In this document: positions 7,466 through 13,160 of the stretch, piece after piece | Numbering within the stretch: the first letter of the stretch is position 1 | Layout of the letters: every line of letters begins with the position of its first letter | Assembly: GCA_013153455.1 (NCBI GenBank) | Contig: JAADEK010000075.1 | Location: 1-13,823 of the forward strand | Reading direction: 5' to 3' | Length of the DNA stretch: 13,823 nt | From: Aquificota bacterium | GTDB taxonomy: Bacteria; Aquificota; Aquificia; Aquificales; Aquificaceae | Translations under genes and position numbers: made by a program | Notes under the pieces: model-generated | What the model was told of the DNA's origin: nothing | Databases searched by the model: none | What the model saw: the letters and a program-made list of their open reading frames with translations, nothing else

Positions 7466-8401
7466 ATGAACGGACTGAAACTTATCGCATGCAACTCAAA
7501 CAGACCCCTCTCGGAAGAAATAGCGGGATACCTCGGTCTCAGACTCACCGACACGCTCATCACAACCTTCTCCGACGGTGAGATAAGGGTTCAAATAAAC
7601 GAAAGCGTCAGGGGATACCACGTATACGTCATAGCTTCCCTCTCAAACCCCGTGAACCACAACATAATGGAGCTACTCCTCACGCTTGACGCCCTCAAGC
7701 GCTCATCTCCCAAAGAGATAACCGCGGTCGTCCCCTACTACGCATACGGCAGGCAAGACCGCCAAGACAAACCCAGAACACCCATAAGCGCAAAAGCGCT
7801 CGCGGACCTTATACAAACCGTCGGGGCGGACCGCATAATCGTCGTTGACCTCCATTCTCCCCAAATACAAGGCTTCTTTGACATACCCGTTGAGCACCTT
7901 ACCGCGATACCCGTCCTTTACGACTACATAAGGAAGAACCTCGTCCTTGAGAACCCCATAGTAGTCTCACCCGACGCTGGCGGTGTAAAGAGGGCGAGAG
8001 ACCTCGCGAATAAACTCGGTTGCGGAATAGGAGTGATACTAAAGAGAAGACCCGAACCCAACAAAGCGGAAGTAATGGACGTCGTCGGAGAGCTTGAAGG
8101 AAAGGAAGCGATAATCATAGACGACATCATAGACACCGCGGGAACGCTTACCGCAGCGGCTAACATACTCATAAACAAAGGGGTAAAGCGCGTCATCGCG
8201 TGCGCAACGCACGGCATATTCTCCGGACCCGCCATAGACAGACTCACAAACTCACCTATAGAGCGCGTGATTGTCACAAACACACTCCCCGTATACGAGA
8301 AGAAGTTCAACAAACTTGAGATAGTCTCAATAGCTCCCCTAATAGGGGAAGCGATAAGGCGCGTTCACGAGGGCGCGTCAGTGAGTTCGCTCTTTAGCTG
8401 A
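7466..8401 (+). CDS. prs: Ribose-phosphate pyrophosphokinase (PRPP synthetase)
   Basis: The 311-residue protein has the usual class I length. It makes PRPP from ribose 5-phosphate and ATP in the cytosol, feeding purine, pyrimidine, histidine, tryptophan and NAD synthesis. Visible features are FSDGEIRVQINESVRG (35-50), the ATP-binding YGRQDR (94-99), VDLHSPQIQGFFD with catalytic H130, the flexible-loop ILKRRPEPN (191-199) and the PRPP loop IDDIIDTAGT (218-227). ATG 7466 fits the family N-terminus (LKLIACNSN matches the start of other Prs proteins) and no later start would do. There is no Shine-Dalgarno sequence: the 10 bases between the tRNA CCA and the ATG are ctaaaacccc. The zinc-ribbon gene follows after 2 bases. 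Confidence 0.98.
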   Translation: MNGLKLIACNSNRPLSEEIAGYLGLRLTDTLITTFSDGEIRVQINESVRGYHVYVIASLSNPVNHNIMELLLTLDALKRSSPKEITAVVPYYAYGRQDRQDKPRTPISAKALADLIQTVGADRIIVVDLHSPQIQGFFDIPVEHLTAIPVLYDYIRKNLVLENPIVVSPDAGGVKRARDLANKLGCGIGVILKRRPEPNKAEVMDVVGELEGKEAIIIDDIIDTAGTLTAAANILINKGVKRVIACATHGIFSGPAIDRLTNSPIERVIVTNTLPVYEKKFNKLEIVSIAPLIGEAIRRVHEGASVSSLFS

Positions 8402-8403
8402 AG

Positions 8404-8589
8404 ATGGAAGAAAGGTGTCCGAAATGCAACTCCTTTTTGGTTGTGGTTGAGTGTTGCGGGGGCGGAATCTGGTATTGTGAGAATTGCAACGAGTATTACT
8501 ACTACGGGGAGCTATACAAAGAGGACGAAATCATGGGGGAAATTCCTCCCCCGGATTGCTCTCAAAAAAACGAGGATAAACAGACTTAG
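8404..8589 (+). CDS. Small zinc-ribbon protein
   Basis: The 61-residue protein starts 2 bases after the prs stop. It has CPKC (Cys5, Cys8) and, 17 residues on, CENC (Cys25, Cys28), the four-cysteine pattern of a zinc ribbon, plus an extra Cys17-Cys18 pair before GGG. A tyrosine-rich segment (31-34) and an acidic, proline-containing tail follow. No known family is recognised; such small ribbons may bind nucleic acid or serve as protein-protein modules, and neither can be chosen here. The last 59 bases overlap the 3' end of gpsA on the other strand, so the tail may be poorly constrained. Coding is supported by the cysteine spacing and by continuation of the prs transcript; no clear ribosome binding site is seen, suggesting coupling to prs. 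Confidence 0.75.
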   Translation: MEERCPKCNSFLVVVECCGGGIWYCENCNEYYYYGELYKEDEIMGEIPPPDCSQKNEDKQT

Positions 8590-9502
8590 GGTCCTTTCCG
8601 GACACGACCTCGTAAACACCCCTGCATATCGGAGCATCTATATCTTTTTCTTCCAAAATCTTAAAGACCGCTTGCGCGGTTTTTATACCCTCAACCGTTT
8701 GGGAAATCTCCGAGAGAGCTTCCTCAACGCTGTAGCCCTTCCCCAGCAGGAAACCAAAACGCCTGTTCCTTGAAAGGTCGGAGGTTGAGGTAAGTATCAG
8801 GTCACCCGCCCCCGAAAGACCGAAAAAGGTTTCCCTCCTCGCTCCGAGAGCCTCCCCTATCCTCGCCATCTCGTGTATACCGCGCGTGATGAGCGCGCTT
8901 CTCGCGTTGTGCCCATACCCAAGACCGTCCGAAAGCCCGACCGCTATGGCTATAACGTTCTTCAAAGCCCCCCCGAGCTCAACACCCGCGACATCGCTGT
9001 TGAGATAAACGCGGAAGTTTTCCGACTCAAGCGCTTCCCGTAGCTCCTGAGCCTCCCCTCTGTCCTCATAACCGAGAACCAAAGCGGTCGGAAGACCGAG
9101 GGAAACCTCCTTCGCAAAGGAGGGTCCCGAAAGGACGAAAAAGCTCACACCTTCTTGAGCTTCCTTCACTATCTGGGATATACGCTTTAGGTTCTTGTGG
9201 TCTATACCCTTTGACGCGGATATAAAGCGTTTACCCCTCAGGTCAACCCTTTTAACTATATCCCCCACGACCTGAGCGGGAAGTGCACACACGATATCGT
9301 TAAACTCGGACAACTCCTCCAAATCCGTCGTTGCCCTCACATTTTTAAGAACAATACCTTCTATATAAGGATGAATACCCCTGTTTAACTTCTCTACAAC
9401 TTCCTCGTTTATGTCGTAGAGGACTACCTCGTGCCCCAAACGTGAAAAGTGTGTCGCGAGAGCCACACCCCAGCGCCCCGCTCCGAGTATAAAAAACCTC
9501 AT
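8531..9502 (-). CDS. gpsA: Glycerol-3-phosphate dehydrogenase [NAD(P)+]
   Basis: The 323-residue protein is of usual GpsA length. It reduces dihydroxyacetone phosphate to sn-glycerol 3-phosphate, the backbone for membrane lipids. It has an N-terminal Rossmann motif GAGRWG (7-12), SASKGI (95-100), SGPSFAKE (125-132), the catalytic lysine in GGALKN (K181), and the family signature [11 protein letters not shown] followed by SRNRRFG (228-250). ATG 9502 is followed at once by the Rossmann strand, so the start is firm. There is no Shine-Dalgarno sequence; a consensus TATAAT lies 13 bases upstream on the same strand, so the leader is very short or absent. It is divergent from the KamA-family gene and its tail overlaps the zinc-ribbon gene by 59 bases. 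The C-terminal end (GEEFPP) differs from well-known GpsA tails. Confidence 0.97.
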   Translation of the reverse strand: MRFFILGAGRWGVALATHFSRLGHEVVLYDINEEVVEKLNRGIHPYIEGIVLKNVRATTDLEELSEFNDIVCALPAQVVGDIVKRVDLRGKRFISASKGIDHKNLKRISQIVKEAQEGVSFFVLSGPSFAKEVSLGLPTALVLGYEDRGEAQELREALESENFRVYLNSDVAGVELGGALKNVIAIAVGLSDGLGYGHNARSALITRGIHEMARIGEALGARRETFFGLSGAGDLILTSTSDLSRNRRFGFLLGKGYSVEEALSEISQTVEGIKTAQAVFKILEEKDIDAPICRGVYEVVSGKDPKSVYPRFFESNPGEEFPP

Positions 9503-9515
9503 AACTGAAGCTAAT

Positions 9516-9521
9516 ATTATA
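9516..9521 (-). promoter_or_regulatory. Consensus -10 box for gpsA
   Basis: Read on the minus strand this is TATAAT, a perfect match, with 13 bases between it and the gpsA ATG. Initiation would leave a leader of about 6-8 bases with no ribosome binding site. No convincing -35 hexamer is present at the right distance. Confidence 0.5.
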
Positions 9522-9526
9522 TAAAC

Positions 9527-9555
9527 TTGAAATTCAAACCGCGTAAGGTTAGATT
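9527..9555 (+). promoter_or_regulatory. Putative promoter for the KamA-family gene, with TTGAA-A-TTCAA palindrome
   Basis: TTGAAA at 9527-9532 and TAGATT at 9550-9555 are 17 bases apart, giving initiation near 9562 and a leader of about 67 bases. The -35 lies within a perfect inverted repeat TTGAA-A-TTCAA (9527-9537) located between the divergent gpsA and KamA-family genes. The -10 match is only four of six bases. Confidence 0.4.
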
Positions 9556-9598
9556 AAAGAAAGCACCGCTCAATACCGCTCCTTATCCGCTTAAGTTT

Positions 9599-9625
9599 CC
9601 TCCCAAAAATCCCGAAAAGGAGGTG
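9599..9625 (+). promoter_or_regulatory. Strong Shine-Dalgarno that fixes the KamA-family start, facing an upstream anti-SD
   Basis: AAGGAGGTG at 9617-9625 ends 3 bases before ATG 9629, with AGGAGG 5 bases away, a near-ideal site. This argues against an in-frame TTG at 9527, which has no such site. CCTCC at 9599-9603 can pair with GGAGG at 9619-9623 across a 15-base loop, which could mask the site, but a 5-pair stem would be weak at high temperature. Confidence 0.7.
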
Positions 9626-9628
9626 AGA

Positions 9629-10753
9629 ATGAAGAGAAAGGTCAAATACATAACCAACATAGAAAGGGTGGAGAACCTAACAAGAGGAGAGAGGGAACAA
9701 CTAAAGCAGGTCACGGAAAAGTTCGCCTTCAGGACTAACACCTACTACAACTCCCTCGTAAACTGGGAAGACCCCCAAGACCCGATACGCAGAATCGTCA
9801 TACCCACGGAGGAAGAGCTTGAGGTCTGGGGAAGGCTTGACGCCTCAAACGAAAGCAAGTATACGAAGGTTCACGGGCTTGAGCACAAATACCCCGACAC
9901 AGCCCTCCTCCTCGTTACCGACGTTTGCGGTATATACTGCAGGTTTTGCTTCCGCAAAAGGCTCTTTATGAACGACAACGACGAGGTTGCGAGGGACGTC
10001 TCGGAAGGACTTGAGTATATAAGAAACCATCCGGAGATAAACAACGTCCTCCTTACGGGCGGAGACCCCCTGATACTTGCTACCTTTAAGCTTGAGAAGA
10101 TACTGAAGGCTCTGGCGGATATACCGCACGTGAGGATAGTCCGCATAGGCTCAAAGATGCTCGCGGTAAACCCCTTCAGGGTTCTTGAGGACGAGGAACT
10201 CCTGAAACTCTTTGAGTGGTTCAACACACAAACGGGTAAAAAGCTTTACCTTATGAACCACTTCAACCACCCGAGGGAGCTTACGGGCGAAGCGCGTGAA
10301 GCGATAACCCTCGTTCAAAAGACCGGAACAACGCTCACAAACCAGACCCCAATCCTGAGGGGCATAAACGACAACCCAGAAACGCTAAAGGAGCTCCTTG
10401 AGGAGCTGTCTTTTATAGGAGTTCCTCCCTATTACCTATTTCAGTGCAGACCGACCGCGGGGAACAAAGCCTACTCGGTTCCCGTTGAGGAGGGGATAGA
10501 CCTCGTTGAGAGCGTAAGGGCGGAGGTTTCGGGTCTCGCCGCGAGGGTGAGGTTTGTGATGTCTCACGAGACGGGCAAGATAGAGATACTCGGAAGGACG
10601 GAAGAACACGTATTTTTCCGCTACCACCGCGCCGCGGACCCAGAAAACAGGGGCAAGTTCATGGTCTACAAGAGGAACCCAAAAGCCCACTGGTTTGACG
10701 ACTACACGGAGCTTGTTGAAGAGTATAAGCTCTCCTTTTCTTCCGTTTCTTGA
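9629..10753 (+). CDS. kamA: KamA-family radical SAM aminomutase (substrate uncertain)
   Basis: With the start at ATG 9629 the protein has 374 residues. The radical SAM cluster motif is CGIYCRFC (C100, C104, C107), followed by R109, equivalent to the carboxylate-binding arginine of lysine 2,3-aminomutase. LLTGGDP (141-147) is the SAM-binding loop, and K317 in HETGK aligns with the PLP lysine. The fold and order match KamA, which moves an amino group from carbon 2 to 3 with PLP and a 5'-deoxyadenosyl radical. However, the two aspartates that hold the lysine side chain in clostridial KamA (in CDLS and VVDAP) appear as R274 (QCRP) and S312 (FVMS), and the C-terminal zinc-binding cysteine cluster is missing. 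Glutamate 2,3-aminomutase also replaces those aspartates, so a different amino acid is likely. A weak hairpin follows the stop. Confidence 0.9.
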   Translation: MKRKVKYITNIERVENLTRGEREQLKQVTEKFAFRTNTYYNSLVNWEDPQDPIRRIVIPTEEELEVWGRLDASNESKYTKVHGLEHKYPDTALLLVTDVCGIYCRFCFRKRLFMNDNDEVARDVSEGLEYIRNHPEINNVLLTGGDPLILATFKLEKILKALADIPHVRIVRIGSKMLAVNPFRVLEDEELLKLFEWFNTQTGKKLYLMNHFNHPRELTGEAREAITLVQKTGTTLTNQTPILRGINDNPETLKELLEELSFIGVPPYYLFQCRPTAGNKAYSVPVEEGIDLVESVRAEVSGLAARVRFVMSHETGKIEILGRTEEHVFFRYHRAADPENRGKFMVYKRNPKAHWFDDYTELVEEYKLSFSSVS

Positions 10754-10763
10754 TTTTCCTCCT

Positions 10764-10783
10764 GCCCCCTTCTTCGGGGCTTT
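10764..10783 (+). terminator. Weak intrinsic terminator after the KamA-family gene
   Basis: GCCCC (10764-10768) and GGGGC (10776-10780) form a 5-pair stem with a 7-base loop, followed by TTTATAATTT. The stem is short and the T run broken, so termination would be partial. It sits 10 bases after the stop. Confidence 0.4.
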
Positions 10784-10788
10784 ATAAT
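10783..10788 (+). promoter_or_regulatory. Consensus -10 box for the 10801 gene
   Basis: A perfect TATAAT lies 12 bases before ATG 10801, just after the hairpin. Initiation would leave about 5-6 bases of leader and no ribosome binding site, the same layout as gpsA. No good -35 is seen. Confidence 0.45.
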
Positions 10789-10800
10789 TTATAAACCATT

Positions 10801-11289
10801 ATGGAGCTTTACCCCCTTCCGCTTCTTTTGTCGCGCCTTGAGGAAGAGATTGAGTTCCAACAAAAGGTCGCAACGACATACCTCGTAAGCCTTCCCAAAT
10901 ACACACCCGAAACGCTCACGAGCGTTCAAGAAACCCTCAAGCGCATAAGCGCGGACCTCCGCCTCGTTTCGCTAATTCTTTCCGAGCTTGAGGACGTTCA
11001 GGAAAAAGACCTGAAGGAGGAGGCTCTTATGCTCTCTTCCGAGAGCCTTTCGCTGGTTTCTTTGCTCCTTCCCGCGGTTGAGAGATACGCCCCCTTTTTC
11101 CTTGAGAACCTAAGGGTTGAGAACAAGCCGATACTTGAGAAGCTTGAGGAAGTCCTTGAGGAGATAGAGAACTCCCTTGAAAGCCTTCAGCTCTCGTCGC
11201 GGGACATCACGCGCGTCCTTGAGGGGCTTGCTAAAACGCTTGAGGTTTCCATAAACGCGGGGGAGAGACTCTTTGAGTGTGAGTCCTGA
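10801..11289 (+). CDS. Unrecognised all-helical acidic protein
   Basis: The 162-residue protein matches no family I know. It is rich in Leu, Glu and Ser and is predicted almost wholly helical, with heptad-like stretches around residues 10-25, 37-62 and 105-150, suggesting a coiled coil or helical bundle. No signal peptide, membrane span or catalytic motif is seen; a lone Cys lies three residues from the end (FECES). The start ATG 10801 has no Shine-Dalgarno but follows a TATAAT box closely. It lies 60 bases ahead of the nrnA-nfo pair on the same strand. Codon use fits the neighbours, including the same switch to CTT before GA-starting codons, which supports real coding. Confidence 0.75.
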   Translation: MELYPLPLLLSRLEEEIEFQQKVATTYLVSLPKYTPETLTSVQETLKRISADLRLVSLILSELEDVQEKDLKEEALMLSSESLSLVSLLLPAVERYAPFFLENLRVENKPILEKLEEVLEEIENSLESLQLSSRDITRVLEGLAKTLEVSINAGERLFECES

Positions 11290-11320
11290 AAAAATCATAT
11301 CACCTGATAAATGTTTTCAT

Positions 11321-11346
11321 TATATTAATCCCTCTGGAGGGATTAA
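11321..11346 (+). promoter_or_regulatory. -10-like box abutting a 10-bp inverted repeat that holds the nrnA ribosome binding site
   Basis: TATATT (11321-11326) resembles a -10 box. Overlapping its end is a perfect inverted repeat with arms TTAATCCCTC (11325-11334) and GAGGGATTAA (11337-11346) and a TG centre. The 3' arm contains GGAGG (11336-11340), 9 bases before ATG 11350. In a read-through transcript it would form a hairpin that hides this site; for a promoter at 11321 it would instead be an operator-like element over the initiation point. Confidence 0.55.
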
Positions 11347-11349
11347 AAG

Positions 11350-12327
11350 ATGGTGAAGAGAAGTATCCCTCTCGTTGAATTTCTCCGAAACACAAACGGC
11401 TCAATACTGATAATCACACACGAAAATCCCGACGGTGATGCCCTCGGTAGCGGTCTCGCCCTTTACAAGTTCCTGAAGAAAAAGGGTAAAGAGGTTTACA
11501 TAGCTTCAAAGGACGGGGTTCCTCACATGCTTGATTTCCTGCCCGGTGCGCAGGAGGTCATTAAGCCCGACGACAGGTTTTACGATGTTGGTATCATCGT
11601 TGACGCTTCGGGCTTTTACAGAGCGGGGACGGACGTAAAGGTGGGAAAGAAGATAAGGATAGACCACCACATAGGGGGTGAGTTTTACGGTATGCACGAC
11701 TACATAGACCCGAACGCTCCCGCCACCGCTTCACTCGTTTACGAGATTATAAAGAGCTGGGACGAGAGCGCCATGGACAAGGATATAGCGACGTGCATAT
11801 ACACGGGTCTTGCGACGGATACGGGCTTTTTCAGGTATTCAAACACGACCGAAAAGACGTTTGAGCTCGCGAGGGAGCTCGTCTCTTGGGGTGCGGACCC
11901 ATACTACGTTTACACGATGTTCTTTGAGCGTGAAAAGCCGAACAAGATGAAGCTAATAGCGAGGGTTCTTGAGACGCTACAGCTACACGAGAACGGTCTT
12001 GTGGCGGGCGTTACGGTCTTTAAGCGTTTCCTTGATGAGACGGGAACGACGTATGAGGATACCGAGGGTCTTGTGAACTACCCGCGCTCAATTGAGGGGG
12101 TCAGGGTAGCTTACGCCCTCATAGAGAAGCCCGAGGAAGGGGTCTGGAAGGTTTCCCTGAGGGCTAAGGGTGATGTGAACGTGGGAAAGATTGCGGAGCG
12201 CCTCGGGGGAGGCGGTCATAAATACGCGTCCGGCGCCAAGATAGAGGCGAGGAGCTACGAGGAGGCTCTCGCGAGGCTCCTTTCCGCCATAAGGGAGGAG
12301 CTAAAACTCCAGAAGGTTCACGCCTGA
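11350..12327 (+). CDS. nrnA: DHH/DHHA1 phosphoesterase, NrnA-like (nano-RNase / pAp phosphatase)
   Basis: The 325-residue protein has the two-domain layout of NrnA, which degrades 2-5-base RNA fragments and dephosphorylates 3'-phosphoadenosine 5'-phosphate with Mn2+ in the cytosol. DHH motifs are in order: HENPDGD (24-30), VDAS (84-87), DHH (105-107) and ATDTG (155-159). The C-terminal DHHA1 domain has the substrate-binding glycine loop GGGGHKYASG (286-295). RecJ would be longer. The start ATG 11350 follows GGAGG at 11336-11340. The stop overlaps the next start as TGATG (12325-12329), so nfo is translationally coupled to it. Other short-oligonucleotide or cyclic-dinucleotide phosphodiesterase activity within the DHH/DHHA1 family cannot be excluded; in some bacteria NrnA relatives clear pGpG from c-di-GMP breakdown. 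Confidence 0.93.
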   Translation: MVKRSIPLVEFLRNTNGSILIITHENPDGDALGSGLALYKFLKKKGKEVYIASKDGVPHMLDFLPGAQEVIKPDDRFYDVGIIVDASGFYRAGTDVKVGKKIRIDHHIGGEFYGMHDYIDPNAPATASLVYEIIKSWDESAMDKDIATCIYTGLATDTGFFRYSNTTEKTFELARELVSWGADPYYVYTMFFEREKPNKMKLIARVLETLQLHENGLVAGVTVFKRFLDETGTTYEDTEGLVNYPRSIEGVRVAYALIEKPEEGVWKVSLRAKGDVNVGKIAERLGGGGHKYASGAKIEARSYEEALARLLSAIREELKLQKVHA

Positions 12328-13160
12328 TGGCTCTCTTCGGGCTTCACGTTTCCTCCGCGGGCGGTATAGAGAAGACGTTCAAAAGAGCGAAAGACTACAA
12401 CGCGGAGGTTTTTCAGTTTTTCCTGAGGAGCCCACGCTCTTGGAGGTGGAAAGAGCCGAGCGGGAAGCAAAAGGAGGAGTTTCGCTCTCTCCTTTCCTCC
12501 TTTTCGTATCCGGTTGTCGTTCATGCCCCTTACGTCTTTAACCTCGCGTCTAAGAACGAGGAGCTGAGGAGGAAGTCCGTTCGGGCGCTTTCGGAGGAAC
12601 TGAGGCTCTGCGATGAGCTCGGTATTCAATTTTACAACGTTCACCCGGGTATATGCGGGGATGAGGAGGAGGGTATAGGAAACGTCGTTCGCTCGCTTGA
12701 GGAGGTTTTTTCGCTCTACGAGCCGAGGCGAACTTTTCTCCTCCTTGAAAATACCGCGGGAAGAAGGGGCGAAATAGGGAAGAGCTTTCGTGAGCTCGGG
12801 CGTATACTCGGTTCTCTCGGAGGGGCACGGGTGGGGGTTTGCGTTGATACGTGCCACGCTTTTGCTTTCGGTTATGAGATAAACACCCGTAAGGGTCTTT
12901 ATTTCTTTAAGAAGGAATTGGATAGGTTTGTGGGGCTTGAGAGGGTTTTCCTCGTTCACGCGAACGACAGCAAGGTTCCCGTTGGCTCAAGGAAGGACCG
13001 CCACGAGCATATAGGGAGGGGTTTTATAGGTCTTGAGGGTTTTCGTAATCTCCTGAGGGATGAGGACTTTTCCCGTCTTCCTTACTGTATAGAGACGCCG
13101 AAAGAGGGGGACATGGACAGGGAGAACTTGCGTATACTCAGGGAGCTTTCAGAAGAGTGA
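12327..13160 (+). CDS. nfo: Endonuclease IV (AP endonuclease)
   Basis: The 277-residue protein is close to the usual length. It nicks DNA 5' of abasic sites in base-excision repair and trims blocked 3' ends. It is a TIM barrel with a three-zinc centre, and all nine metal ligands of the family can be placed: H66 (VHAPY), H106 (NVHPG), E141 (LLENTAG), D174 and H177 (VCVDTCHAF), H211 (VHANDSK), D224 and H226 (DRHEHIG) and E256 (YCIETP). The start ATG 12327 shares one base with the previous stop. The end overlaps the convergent 5' nuclease by 12 bases. An AP endonuclease beside a 5' flap nuclease makes sense for long-patch repair, and the hot habitat inferred here makes depurination frequent. Confidence 0.97.
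   Translation: MALFGLHVSSAGGIEKTFKRAKDYNAEVFQFFLRSPRSWRWKEPSGKQKEEFRSLLSSFSYPVVVHAPYVFNLASKNEELRRKSVRALSEELRLCDELGIQFYNVHPGICGDEEEGIGNVVRSLEEVFSLYEPRRTFLLLENTAGRRGEIGKSFRELGRILGSLGGARVGVCVDTCHAFAFGYEINTRKGLYFFKKELDRFVGLERVFLVHANDSKVPVGSRKDRHEHIGRGFIGLEGFRNLLRDEDFSRLPYCIETPKEGDMDRENLRILRELSEE

Noticed and set aside
8535..8552. GGGGGA/TCCCCC hairpin at the end of gpsA as a terminator.
   Set aside because: The stem is good but neither strand has a T run after it, and it lies within codons of both overlapping genes.
8565..8571. In-frame A AAA AAC slippery heptamer near the end of the zinc-ribbon gene.
   Set aside because: A -1 shift here reads two codons and meets TAA at 8577-8579, so it would only change the last few residues. 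No conserved -1 frame follows.
9527..9628. Extension of the KamA-family protein by 34 residues from TTG 9527.
   Set aside because: No ribosome binding site at 9527, while ATG 9629 has a near-perfect one; the extra segment is basic and proline-rich with no family counterpart that I know, and 9527 coincides with a likely -35 box.
12318..12959. Long open frame antisense to nfo (213 codons).
   Set aside because: It lies opposite a gene with all catalytic residues conserved, shows no domain pattern and no ribosome binding site; it follows from codon bias on the real strand.
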